Below are positions 11,542 through 20,012 of a stretch of 64,000 bases of DNA, piece by piece. The position numbers and the translations under genes were made by a program. Numbering within the stretch: position 1 is the stretch's first letter; each line of letters begins with the position of its first letter. This DNA comes from Streptomyces sp. CB00455 (lineage in GTDB: Bacteria > Actinomycetota > Actinomycetes > Streptomycetales > Streptomycetaceae), in the NCBI RefSeq assembly GCF_001905445.1, contig NZ_LIVQ01000001.1:1302001-1366000 (forward strand), in the 5' to 3' direction. The notes beneath the pieces were generated by a model, which saw nothing but the letters and a program-made list of their open reading frames with translations, was not told the DNA's origin and made no database searches.

Positions 11542-13944
11542 CTAGAGGGTGCCGGTGAGGGCTTCCGGGCGGATCGGCGTCTTGGTGATGTCCAGGCCGG
11601 TCGCCTGGCGGATCGCCGCGAGGACGGCCGGGGTGGAGGAGAGGGTCGGGGCCTCGCCCATTCCGCGCAGGCCGTAGGGGGCCTTCGGGTCGGCGAGCTC
11701 CAGGACGTCGACCGGGATGGTCGGGGTGTCGAGGATGGTCGGGATCAGGTAGTCCGTGAAGGAGGGGTTGCGCACCTTCGCGGTCTTCGGGTCCACGATG
11801 ATCTCTTCCATGATCGCGACGCCCAGGCCCTGGGTGGTGCCGCCCTGGATCTGGCCGACCACGGAGAGCATGTTCAGGGCCTTGCCGACGTCCTGCGCGG
11901 TCGCCAGCTCGACGACCTTGACCAGGCCGAGCTCGGTGTCCACCTCGACGACCGCGCGGTGCGCGGCGAAGGTGTACTGGACGTGCCCGTTGCCCTGGCC
12001 GGTGACCAGGTCGAAGGGGACCGTCGGGTGGTGGCGGTACTCCAGTTCGAGGTCGATGGCCTCGTCCCCGAGGACCTCGGCGATGTCCGCGAGGACCTCG
12101 CCGCCGTCGGTGACGATCTTCCCGCTTTCGAGGAGCAGCTCGGCGGTGGCCCAGGCCGGGTGGTACGAGCCGTTCTTGCGGCGGCCGATCTCCAGCAGGG
12201 CCTCGCGGACCGCCTCACAGGTGTTCTTCACCGCGCCACCGGTCATGTACGTCTGCCGGGAGGCGGAGGTGGAACCGGCGGAGCCGACCTGGGTGTCGGC
12301 CGGGTGGATGGTCACCTGGGTGACGCCCAGCTCGGTCCGGGCGATCTGCGCGTGGACGGTGATGCCGCCCTGGCCGACCTCCGCCATGGCGGTGTGGACC
12401 ATCGCGACGGGCTCGCCGTTGATGACCTCAAGGCGCACCCGGGCGGTCGAGTAGTCGTCGAAGCCCTCGGAGAAGCCGACGTTCTTGATGCCGACCGCGT
12501 AGCCGACGCCGCGCACCACGCCCTCGCCGTGGGTGGTGTTGGAGAGGCCGCCGGGCAGCGCGCGGACGTCCGGGCCCTCGCCGGCCGTCTCCCACTGGCG
12601 CTCCGGCGGCAGCGGGCGGGCCTTGACCCGGCGCAGCAGTTCGGCGACGGGCGCGGGGGCGTCCACGACCTGGCCGGTGGGCATGACCGTGCCCATCTCC
12701 ATGGCGTTCAGCTGGCGGAACTCGACCGGGTCCATGCCCAGCTTCGCCGCGAGCTTGTCCATCTGGGCCTCGTAGGCGAAGCAGGCCTGGACGGCGCCGA
12801 AGCCGCGCATCGCGCCACAGGGCGGGTTGTTCGTGTAGAGCGCGATCGCCTCGATGTCCACGTCCTCCAGGACGTAGGGACCGACCGACAGGGACGAGGC
12901 GTTGCCGACGACGGCCGGGGAGGCCGAGGCGTAGGCGCCGCCGTCGAGGACGATTCTGCACTTCATGTGCGTGAGCTTGCCGTCCTTGGTGGCGCCGTGC
13001 TCGTAGTGGAGCTTCGCCGGGTGACGGTGCACGTGGCCGAAGAAGGACTCGAACCGGTTGTAGACGATCTTGACCGGCTTGTTCGTGGCCAGCGCCAGGA
13101 GGCACGCGTGGATCTGCATCGAGATGTCCTCGCGGCCGCCGAAGGCACCGCCGACGCCGGACAGCGTCATGCGGACCTTCTCCTCGGGCAGGCCGAGGAC
13201 GGGGGCGATCTGCTTGAGGTCCGAGTGCAGCCACTGGGTGGCGACGTACAGCTCGACGCCGCCGTCATCGCAGGGCACGGCCAGGCCGGACTCGGGGCCG
13301 AGGAAGGCCTGGTCCTGCATGCCGAAGGTGTACTCGCCCTCGACGATGACGTCGGCCCTCTTGCGGGCCTCTTCCACGTTGCCGCGGATGATGGGCTGGC
13401 GGTGCACGATGTTCGGGTGCGGGACGTGACCGATGTGGTGGTCGGTGCGGCCCTCATGGATCAGCGGGGCGCCCTCGGCGAGCGCGGAGGCCTCGTCCGT
13501 GACGAGCGGCAGCTCACGGTAGTCGATCTTGATCTTGGCGGCCGCGCGCCGGGCGGTCTCCGGGTGGTCGGCGGCGACCAGGGCGACCGGCTCGCCGTGG
13601 TGGCGCACCCGGCCGTTGGCGAGGACCGGGGTGTCCTGGATCTCCAGGCCGTAGTTCTTCATCTCGGCCGGCAGGTCGTCGTAGGTCAGCACCGAGTAGA
13701 CGCCGGGCATGGCGAGCGCCTCGGAGATGTCGATGGACGCGATCTCGGCGTGGGCGACGGTGCTGCGCAGGGTCTGGCCCCACAGCATGTCCTCGTGCCA
13801 CATGTCCGAGGAGTACGCGAACTCACCGGTGACCTTGAGCGTGCCGTCCGGGCGGAGCGTCGACTCGCCGATGCCGCCCTTGTTGTGCTTCTGGCTGACG
13901 CTGGTCGGCGCGCCGGCGGGCACGGTGCGGGTGTTCTGAGCCAT
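11542..13944 (-). CDS. Xanthine dehydrogenase, molybdopterin-binding large subunit
   Basis: 800 residues, the usual length for a separate molybdopterin subunit of the xanthine dehydrogenase family. An N-terminal Ald_Xan_dh_C-like domain begins near residue 23 with GESTLRPDGTLKVTGEFAYS. The cofactor domain follows, with FGGREDISMQ, CGAMRGFGAVQA and MAEVGQGGITVHAQIA. Near the end, GLRGMGEAPTL places the expected catalytic base at Glu764. It oxidises hypoxanthine or xanthine at the molybdenum centre. Last gene of a three-gene minus-strand operon with a 2-bp gap to the iron-sulfur subunit, so translation is probably coupled. Substrate preference within the family is inferred from the purine permease, XdhC and PucR neighbours. 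Confidence 0.93.
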   Translation of the reverse strand: MAQNTRTVPAGAPTSVSQKHNKGGIGESTLRPDGTLKVTGEFAYSSDMWHEDMLWGQTLRSTVAHAEIASIDISEALAMPGVYSVLTYDDLPAEMKNYGLEIQDTPVLANGRVRHHGEPVALVAADHPETARRAAAKIKIDYRELPLVTDEASALAEGAPLIHEGRTDHHIGHVPHPNIVHRQPIIRGNVEEARKRADVIVEGEYTFGMQDQAFLGPESGLAVPCDDGGVELYVATQWLHSDLKQIAPVLGLPEEKVRMTLSGVGGAFGGREDISMQIHACLLALATNKPVKIVYNRFESFFGHVHRHPAKLHYEHGATKDGKLTHMKCRIVLDGGAYASASPAVVGNASSLSVGPYVLEDVDIEAIALYTNNPPCGAMRGFGAVQACFAYEAQMDKLAAKLGMDPVEFRQLNAMEMGTVMPTGQVVDAPAPVAELLRRVKARPLPPERQWETAGEGPDVRALPGGLSNTTHGEGVVRGVGYAVGIKNVGFSEGFDDYSTARVRLEVINGEPVAMVHTAMAEVGQGGITVHAQIARTELGVTQVTIHPADTQVGSAGSTSASRQTYMTGGAVKNTCEAVREALLEIGRRKNGSYHPAWATAELLLESGKIVTDGGEVLADIAEVLGDEAIDLELEYRHHPTVPFDLVTGQGNGHVQYTFAAHRAVVEVDTELGLVKVVELATAQDVGKALNMLSVVGQIQGGTTQGLGVAIMEEIIVDPKTAKVRNPSFTDYLIPTILDTPTIPVDVLELADPKAPYGLRGMGEAPTLSSTPAVLAAIRQATGLDITKTPIRPEALTGTL

Positions 13945-13946
13945 GG

Positions 13947-14552
13947 TCAGACCGCCTCTGACTGACGGGCGGCCGCGAGGCGGACCGCGTCGAGGATCTT
14001 CTCGTAACCCGTGCAGCGGCAGAGGTTGCCGGACAGGGCCTCACGGATGTCCTGGTCGGACGGGGAGGCGTTCTCCTCCAGCAGCGCGTCGGCCTGGACC
14101 AGGAGGCCGGGGGTGCAAAAACCGCACTGCACGGCGCCGGCGTCGATGAACGCCTGCTGGATGGTGGAGAGTTCGACGCCCTCACCGGTCTGGGAGTCAC
14201 CGGGCTTGGCCGTCCAGCGCTTGGCCTCGTCGATGGTGACGCCCTTGGCGCCGCAGCCGCCGCCGGTGCCACAGGCCCCGCCGTGGCCGTGCTCCTCGCG
14301 CTGCTTGGCGAAGTCCGCCAGGCCCTCGACGGTCACGACGTCGCGACCCTCGACCTGACCGGCGGCCACCAGACACGAACAGACCGGCACGCCGTCGAGA
14401 CGGACGGTGCAGGAACCGCACTCGCCCTGCTCACAGGCGTTCTTCGAACCGGGCAGACCCAGGCGCTCGCGCAGGACGTACAGGAGGGACTCGCCCTCCC
14501 ACACGTCGTCCGCTTCCTGCTGACGGCCGTTGACGGTGAAATTGACGCGCAT
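13947..14552 (-). CDS. Xanthine dehydrogenase, two [2Fe-2S] cluster subunit
   Basis: 201 residues. The plant-type ferredoxin cluster ligands are Cys40, Cys45, Cys48 and Cys60 (CEQGECGSC...VCSC). The second helical domain supplies Cys143, Cys146, Cys178 and Cys180 (CGFCTPG...CRCTGY). It carries electrons from the molybdenum site to FAD. Between the two domains, residues about 87-125 form an extra loop rich in Gly, His and Cys (HGHGGACGTGGGCG), with two more cysteines at 94 and 100; most relatives have a short linker here. It sits 2 bp from each neighbour in the dehydrogenase operon. Confidence 0.93.
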   Translation of the reverse strand: MRVNFTVNGRQQEADDVWEGESLLYVLRERLGLPGSKNACEQGECGSCTVRLDGVPVCSCLVAAGQVEGRDVVTVEGLADFAKQREEHGHGGACGTGGGCGAKGVTIDEAKRWTAKPGDSQTGEGVELSTIQQAFIDAGAVQCGFCTPGLLVQADALLEENASPSDQDIREALSGNLCRCTGYEKILDAVRLAAARQSEAV

Positions 14553-14554
14553 GT

Positions 14555-15451
14555 TTACGCAGCCCCTTCAAGCGAGCGGCCGTGGCCGGTACCGCGGTAC
14601 TGCTCCCAGGTCCAGACGAGCTGGCGGCGAGCCATGATGCCGACCGCGTGACGGCGGTACTTCGCCGTGCCGCGGACGTCGTCGATCGGGTTGGCCGCGC
14701 CGGAGGCGAGGTCACCGAACTGCTTGGCGATCGACGGGGTGACGACCTTGCCGGACTCCCAGAAGCCGCCCTCTTCGAGGGCGGCGTTCAGGAACTCCTC
14801 GGCGGCCTTCGCGCGGATCGGGGTCGGCGCGGCCGAGCCGATGCCGGTACGGACCGTGCGGGTCTGCGGGTGCAGCGCCAGGCCGAAGGCGCAGACGGCG
14901 ATGACCATCGCGTTGCGGGAGCCGACCTTGGAGTACTGCTGGGGGCCGTCCGCCTTCTTCACGTGGACGGTCTTGATGAGCTCGTCGGCGGCGAGCGCGT
15001 TGCGCTTCACGCCGGTGTAGAACTCGTCGATCGGGATCAGGCGGGAGCCGCGTACGGACTCCACCTCGACCTCGGCGCCCGCCGCGAGCAGCGCGGGGTG
15101 GGAGTCACCGGCCGGCGAGGCGCAGCCGAGGTTGCCGCCGACGCCTCCGCGGTTGCGGATCTGCGGGGACGCGACCGTGTGCGAGGCGAGCGCGAGACCG
15201 GGCAGCTCCGTGCGGAGGTTCTCCATGATCTGCGTGTAGGGGACGGAGGCGCCGAGACGGACCACGTCCTCGCCGACCTCCCACTCCCGCAGCAGACCGA
15301 TGCGGTTCAGGTCCAGGAGGTACTCCGGCCGGCGGTGGTCGAAGTTGATCTCGACCATCACGTCGGTGCCACCCGCAATCGGCACAGCTGAGGGGAACTC
15401 GGCCTTAGCGGCGAGCGCCTCCTCCCAGCTGGCGGGGCGAAGGAAGTCCAT
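14555..15451 (-). CDS. Xanthine dehydrogenase, FAD-binding subunit
   Basis: 298 residues. The FAD-binding domain begins at the N-terminus (MDFLRPASWEEALAA) with the loop PIAGGTDVMVEINFD near residue 25 and the conserved NRGGVGGNLGCASPAGD near residue 107. The C-terminal CO-dehydrogenase-flavoprotein-type domain follows. It passes electrons from the iron-sulfur subunit to NAD or another acceptor. First gene of the operon, so the promoter lies in the 254-bp divergent region shared with pucR. AAGAGAG stands before the ATG. Confidence 0.92.
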   Translation of the reverse strand: MDFLRPASWEEALAAKAEFPSAVPIAGGTDVMVEINFDHRRPEYLLDLNRIGLLREWEVGEDVVRLGASVPYTQIMENLRTELPGLALASHTVASPQIRNRGGVGGNLGCASPAGDSHPALLAAGAEVEVESVRGSRLIPIDEFYTGVKRNALAADELIKTVHVKKADGPQQYSKVGSRNAMVIAVCAFGLALHPQTRTVRTGIGSAAPTPIRAKAAEEFLNAALEEGGFWESGKVVTPSIAKQFGDLASGAANPIDDVRGTAKYRRHAVGIMARRQLVWTWEQYRGTGHGRSLEGAA

Positions 15452-15705
15452 GAGCGGCTCTCTTCTTCTTCATCGTGTCGTTCACTTCAAGCCAGGAGGC
15501 CCAGTGGCCTTCGACTGGTCGTTCACGTGCTGTTAACGCGGTGTGGAGTCAGTACACAAGCCGCGCGTCCCCCGGGTGCAGTCACCGAAACCATGAAGGA
15601 GTTGGCTGGCGGCCTCCCTCGTCTTGTAGATTCGTATGAAAGGCAGGATGCAACGACCTGCCCGATTTCCAACGGCAACATTCGAGACAGATCGGCGGCG
15701 ACATC
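15452..15705. promoter_or_regulatory. Divergent promoter region of the dehydrogenase operon and pucR
   Basis: 254 bp between two divergent starts. It is more AT-rich than its surroundings near 15500-15540 (GTTCACGTGCTGTTAACG) and near 15620-15690. PucR-type regulators often act on adjacent divergent operons, so the operator is expected here. I could not single out a palindrome with confidence. Confidence 0.45.
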
Positions 15706-17385
15706 ATGCGGCTGCGCGCACTGCTGGAGACCGAGGCGCTGGGGCTGCGGCTGCTGGGCGGCGAGGACGAACTCGACCGGACGGTCCGCGGGGTCATGAC
15801 GACCGACCTGCGTGATCCCAGCCGATACCTCTCCGGGGGCGAACTCGTCCTCACCGGCCTGGCCTGGCGGCGGAATTCGGCCGACTCCGAGCCGTTCGTA
15901 CGAATCCTCGCGAGCGCCGGTGTGGCGGGGCTCGCGGCGGGTGAGGCGGAGCTCGGGGACGTGCCGGACGATCTGGTATCGGCCTGCCGGCGCAACCGGC
16001 TGCCGTTGTTCGCCGTCAACGAAGACGTTGCATTCGCCACGATCACCGAGTACGTGGTGCGCCAGGTCTCGGGGGAGCGCGCCGGGGACCTGGCGGCCGT
16101 GGTCGACCGCCACCGCCGCCTGATGACGTCGGGCCCGGCCGGTGGCGGACCCGACGTGGTGCTGGATCTGCTCACCACGGACCTCGATCTCCGGGCCTGG
16201 GTGCTGTCCCCCACGGGCCGGCAGATCGCCGGGGCGGGCGAGCCGCTGGCACCAGGCGTGTGCGCAGCGCTGGCGAGTGAGCACCTCGCCGCGGTCCGGA
16301 CGGGCCGCAGGGGCCCGCACCGGATCTCCCTCCAGGGTATTACCTACTCGCTCTTCCCGATCAGGGGACACGGGCGCGGCGCGGCCGGTCCGGCCGCCCG
16401 TGACGTCCGCGAGAGCGTGCTGTCGGACTGGCTGCTGGCCGTCGAGGCGGACGCCGGGGACTGGCCCGCCGAGCGGCTCGACCTGCTCCAGGGCGTCACC
16501 CAGCTCATCGCGGTGGAACGGGAGCGGCGCGACGCCGCCCGCACCGTGCGCCGCCGCCTCGCACAAGAAGTCCTCGAACTGGTCCAGACGGGTGCCCCGC
16601 CGGCGGAGATCGCCGCCCGCCTGCGGGTCGCGGCCCCGGTACTGCTGCCCGGACTGGGCGCGGCACCCCACTGGCAGGTCGTGGTGGCGCGGGTGGACTG
16701 GGACGGCGGGGACATCCCCGGCGGCCCGGTGGCCCAGTCGCTGCTGGAGGAGATCCTCGTCGACCCGTCCGTCTCGGGGCCCGAACCGTCGGACCGGATC
16801 GCCGTCGCCCACGCCGGGGGCGAGGCCATCGCCCTGGTGCCGCTGCCCGCACCGGCCGGGGAGGACGGGGAGGACAAGGGCCCCGACTCCGCCCTGCACG
16901 CCGACGTGCTGCTGACGGCCGTACGCGACCCGCTCCAGGCCGGTCTGGCCGACGACGGCCGGCTCACGCTGGGCGTCAGCGCGGCGGTGCACTCCGCGGA
17001 GGGACTGCGCGGCGCGCTGGAGGAGGCCCGGCACGCCCGCCGCGTCGCCGCGGCCCGCCCGGGCCGGGTCTGCGCGGCGGGCCACCACGAACTGGCCTCG
17101 CACGTGCTGCTGCTGCCGTTCGTGCCGGACGACGTGCGCCGCGCCTTCACGGCCCGGCTGCTGGACCCGCTGCGGGACTACGACCGGCGCCACCGCGCCG
17201 AGCTCATCCCGACGCTGGAGGCATTCCTGGACTGCGACGGTTCCTGGACCCGTTGCGCGACGCGGCTGCACCTGCACGTCAACACGCTGCGCTACCGGGT
17301 CGGACGAATCGAGCAGTTGACGGGACGTGACCTGTCCCGGCTGGAGGACAAGCTCGACTTCTTCCTGGCACTGCGCATGAGCTGA
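15706..17385 (+). CDS. PucR-family transcriptional regulator of purine catabolism
   Basis: 559 residues. The N-terminal PucR domain opens with MRLRALLETEALGLRLLGGE and continues through the family motif VRGVMTTDLRDPSRYLSGGELVL. A central GGDEF-like degenerate region follows. The C-terminal PucR-type helix-turn-helix is unmistakable: SWTRCATRLHLHVNTLRYR, then VGRIEQLTGRDLSRLEDKLD at the very end. PucR proteins sense purine breakdown products and control xanthine dehydrogenase and uptake genes. The divergent position next to the three dehydrogenase genes supports that role. The ATG at 15706 lacks a strong Shine-Dalgarno but gives the expected family N-terminus. Confidence 0.9.
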   Translation: MRLRALLETEALGLRLLGGEDELDRTVRGVMTTDLRDPSRYLSGGELVLTGLAWRRNSADSEPFVRILASAGVAGLAAGEAELGDVPDDLVSACRRNRLPLFAVNEDVAFATITEYVVRQVSGERAGDLAAVVDRHRRLMTSGPAGGGPDVVLDLLTTDLDLRAWVLSPTGRQIAGAGEPLAPGVCAALASEHLAAVRTGRRGPHRISLQGITYSLFPIRGHGRGAAGPAARDVRESVLSDWLLAVEADAGDWPAERLDLLQGVTQLIAVERERRDAARTVRRRLAQEVLELVQTGAPPAEIAARLRVAAPVLLPGLGAAPHWQVVVARVDWDGGDIPGGPVAQSLLEEILVDPSVSGPEPSDRIAVAHAGGEAIALVPLPAPAGEDGEDKGPDSALHADVLLTAVRDPLQAGLADDGRLTLGVSAAVHSAEGLRGALEEARHARRVAAARPGRVCAAGHHELASHVLLLPFVPDDVRRAFTARLLDPLRDYDRRHRAELIPTLEAFLDCDGSWTRCATRLHLHVNTLRYRVGRIEQLTGRDLSRLEDKLDFFLALRMS

Positions 17386-17551
17386 GCGGATCCGCCCCCG
17401 CGGCCGCCCCCCGCCGGCCGGCGGCGGCTGATGATCCGTCCGGACTTTGTGAAAGAGTTCACCCGACCCCTTGGCCGGAGCCGTGGATCCGTGCTCTCAT
17501 TTCGCCCCAGGGCTCAACGATGTGCTGCTTGGTTGCTTCGGGGAGGGCAAT

Positions 17552-18367
17552 GTGGCGGACACCGCCATGTCGGGTGCCGGATCTACCGGGGGAGACGACC
17601 CCCTCCAGCGGGCGATATGGCGGCTGCGCTCGCGCGGCTGTTGGACCGACGCGGCGGCGCTGCTGACCCCACGGGTCGGCGCGGCCGGTGACGCCGGGGC
17701 CGCCGTGCAGCGGACCGCGCTGCTGGTGGAACGGTGCCTCTTCACGGGGCAGGGCTGGTCCGAGGCCGAGGACGCGCTGCGGATCGCCGAGGCCGTCGCC
17801 AGGGAGGACGACGAGCGGGGAGCGGCCGCGTGCGAGCGGGGACAGCTGGCGTACGCCGCCACCGTGCTCGGCGTGCGCGACCGGTCCGACGAAGCGCGCT
17901 CCGCGCTGGGCCGGGCCGCGGCGCTGCTGTCGCCGGGGTCCCGGACCCGGCCGCTGCTGGACTTCCGGCGCGGGCTGGTGGCGGAGCACCTGGCCGACGC
18001 GCCGCAGGCGGCCCGTCCGGCGTACCGCCGGGCCCACGAGGGGGCGGTGGCCCACGGGGACACGCTCCTGCAGTCCTTCACCTGGCGGCACCTGGCCGCG
18101 CTGGCGCTGCGGGACGGCGAGGTGGCGGAGGCCCGCAAGGGCTTCGCGGAGTCCCTGCGGATCCGGGAGGACCTGGGCTTCCTGATCGGCACGGCCCCGG
18201 CCCTGGCGGCCCTGGCCGAAGCCGAACCGGAACCGGAGGCGGCCCGCCTCCGCGCGGAGGCCCGCCGCCTGTTCCACCTCCTGGGCGGCATCCCCACCTG
18301 GCTGGCAGACCAACTCCACCCCACCCCCACCTCAGCCCCAGCCCCAGCCCCAGCCCCGGCAACCTGA
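17552..18367 (+). CDS. Hypothetical helical-repeat (TPR-like) protein
   Basis: 271 residues from GTG 17552, chosen because GGGAGGG lies 5 nt upstream; the longer frame from 17471 has no such site. The body is Ala/Leu/Arg-rich paired helices, for example DEARSALGRAAALLSPGSRTRP and EVAEARKGFAESLRIREDLGF, with the spacing of tetratricopeptide repeats. This suggests a protein-binding scaffold. No signal peptide, enzyme motif or DNA-binding domain is visible. The last residues are a Pro/Ala tract encoded by a run of GCCCCA hexamers, directly before the repeat cluster. I do not recognise a specific function. Confidence 0.65.
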   Translation: MADTAMSGAGSTGGDDPLQRAIWRLRSRGCWTDAAALLTPRVGAAGDAGAAVQRTALLVERCLFTGQGWSEAEDALRIAEAVAREDDERGAAACERGQLAYAATVLGVRDRSDEARSALGRAAALLSPGSRTRPLLDFRRGLVAEHLADAPQAARPAYRRAHEGAVAHGDTLLQSFTWRHLAALALRDGEVAEARKGFAESLRIREDLGFLIGTAPALAALAEAEPEPEAARLRAEARRLFHLLGGIPTWLADQLHPTPTSAPAPAPAPAT

Positions 18368-18412
18368 CCCCCCACCCGCACCTGCCCAACCCCGCCACCC
18401 CGGGAGGCACGG

Positions 18413-19110
18413 AGCCGGGGCACACCCAGCCCCGCCGGCGCTTGAGGCGTGGAGCCCGGGGTAACCCAGCCCCGCCGGCGTTTGAGGCGCGGGGCCCGGT
18501 CACACCCAGCCCCGCCCCCCTGGAGGCGCGGAGCCCGGGGCAATCCAGCCTCGCCGGCGCTTGAGGCGCGGGGTCCGGGGCGGAGCCCCGGCGGCGGCGC
18601 CGCGCCCGCGCCTCGCTCCATGCCTCCCCGGCGCCCCATGCGCGAAGCCCACCCATGCAGCCCCGCCCCCCGGAAGCGCAGGACCCGGGCACACCCGGCC
18701 CCGCCTGCGCTTGAGGCGCGGGGCCCGGGGCGGAGCCCCGGCGGCGGCGCCGCGCCCGCGCCTCGCTCCTCTGCCTTACCGGCTGCCTCCCCGACGCCCC
18801 ATGCGTAAGGCCCACCCATGCAGCTCCGGCACCCGGAAGCGCAGGACCCGGGCACACCCGGCCCCGCCGGCGTTTGAGGCGCGGGGTCCGGGTAATCCAG
18901 CCTCGCCGGCGTTTGAGGCGCGGGGTCCGGGGCGGAGCCCCGGCGGCGGCGCCGCGCCCGCGCCTCGCTCCTCTGCCTTACCGGCTGCCTCCCCGACGCC
19001 CCATGCGTAAGGCCCACCCATGCAGCCCCGCCCGCCCGGAAGCGCAGGACCCGGGCACACCCGGCCCCGCCGGCGTTTGAGGCGCGGGGTCCGGGGCGGG
19101 CCCCCGGTGG
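18413..19110. repeat. Cluster of reiterated Streptomyces intergenic repeats
   Basis: About 0.7 kb without a gene. A core unit of the form CAGCCCCGCCGGCGTTTGAG, followed by GCGCGGGGYCCGGG, recurs at least seven times (near 18426, 18466, 18507, 18549, 18700, 18865, 18900 and 19064, some degenerate). Three copies are extended by a longer module containing GGGGCGGAGCCCCG (18577, 18727 and 18929), a GGCGGCGGCGCCGCG stretch and, in the last two, GCCTTACCGGCTGCCTCCCC and CCATGCGTAAGGCCCACCC. The last two long copies, roughly 18692-18897 and 18900-19110, look nearly identical over about 190 bp. GGGGCGGAGCCCC is itself a hairpin. Frames stay open on all strands because of composition; no start or codon pattern supports a gene. 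Confidence 0.85.
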
Positions 19111-19147
19111 CGGCGCCGCGCTCCGGGATCGGCGCACGCGCCGTGCG

Positions 19148-19885
19148 TCAGGACGCCGAGCCCTGGAAGTGCTCCCGCACCAGGGACTCCACGACCGGCA
19201 GGTCACCGGCGATCAACGCCTCCAGCAGCGCCGCATGCTCAGCCGCATCGGCGACGAGATCCGCCCGCCGAACCCGCGGAGCGCCCGGCAGGGGCCACTG
19301 CGCCCGGCGGTGGAGCTCCTCCGCCACCTGCACCAGCTGCTCGTTGCCGGCCAGCGCGAGCACCCGCCGGTGGAAGGCCCGGTCCGTGTCCGCGTACCCC
19401 GGCACGTCCCCCGCCGCCGCCGCCTCCGCCGTCGCGGCGGCCGCCGGGCGCAAGCCCTCCCAGGTCTCCGCGGGCACGCTGCGGGCCAGCCGCAGCATGA
19501 CGGGCACCTCCAGCAGGGCCCGTACCTCCGCCAGCTCGGCGAGCTCGCGCGGGGTCCGCGACAAGACGCGGAAGCCCCGGTTCGGGAGGCATTCCACGGC
19601 CCCCTCCAGCGCCAGCTGCTGCATCGCCTCGCGCACCGGGGTCGCGGAGACCCCGAAACGCTCCCCCAGCGCCGGACCCGAGTAGATCTCCCCCGGCGCC
19701 AGCTCCCCGTCGACCAGCGCGGCGCGCAACGCGTCGAGGATCTGCCCGCGCACCGAATGGCGCAGCACCTTCCGGTCGGTTTTCCCCTCCGGCATCCGCG
19801 CCGGGATCTGTGCCGGCATCTGCGCCGGCATCTGCGCCGCGATCGCCGGCTCCGCCCCGATCCCGCCCTGGGCCACTTCGCGCAC
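19148..19885 (-). CDS. GntR-family (FCD/FadR subgroup) transcriptional regulator
   Basis: 245 residues. A winged helix-turn-helix at about residues 45-110 (GEIYSGPALGERFGVSATPV, then REAMQQLALEGAVECLPNRG) is followed by an all-helical FCD ligand domain with the metal-site pattern (DRAFHRRVLALAGN, then AEHAALLEALIAGD). Such proteins repress catabolic genes and respond to small acids. The first 35 residues precede the domain and carry a short tandem repeat, MPAQMPAQIPARMP, from repeated GCCGGCATCTGC-type DNA. GAGGAGG lies 5 nt before the GTG at 19885. It is divergent from the FhuF-like gene. Its target is not evident. Confidence 0.88.
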   Translation of the reverse strand: MREVAQGGIGAEPAIAAQMPAQMPAQIPARMPEGKTDRKVLRHSVRGQILDALRAALVDGELAPGEIYSGPALGERFGVSATPVREAMQQLALEGAVECLPNRGFRVLSRTPRELAELAEVRALLEVPVMLRLARSVPAETWEGLRPAAAATAEAAAAGDVPGYADTDRAFHRRVLALAGNEQLVQVAEELHRRAQWPLPGAPRVRRADLVADAAEHAALLEALIAGDLPVVESLVREHFQGSAS

Positions 19886-19965
19886 TCGGTCCTCCTCACC
19901 TGGTCTCGGCCTGTCCAGAGAATAGGTGACCCGGGCAAGGCGACCCCGGGCACATGGAGATCAGC

Positions 19966-19984
19966 TAAGGTAAGGCTTACCTGT
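19966..19984 (+). promoter_or_regulatory. Iron box (DmdR/IdeR-type operator)
   Basis: TAAGGTAAGGCTTACCTGT matches 17 of 19 positions of the actinobacterial DtxR/IdeR/DmdR consensus TWAGGTWAGSCTWACCTWA as I remember it. It lies 28 bp before the ATG of the FhuF-like reductase gene and between divergent promoters. It predicts repression by the iron-loaded regulator and induction under iron starvation. The GntR gene start is 80 bp to the other side. Confidence 0.85.
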
Positions 19985-20012
19985 TAACGATCGTGCGATT
20001 CGGTGGACCGCC

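Noticed and set aside
11467..13965. An 832-codon plus frame opposite the dehydrogenase large subunit
   Set aside because: Same reason: it mirrors a gene with known motifs and contains only Gly/Asp/Arg/Val-rich shadow sequence.
18413..19110. A CRISPR array
   Set aside because: Units differ in length, are not separated by unique spacers of constant size, and no cas gene is present.
17497..19206. Several long frames on both strands through the 18.4-19.1 kb repeats
   Set aside because: They repeat themselves exactly as the DNA repeats do, lack ribosome sites, and match no family. The region is better explained as non-coding repeats.
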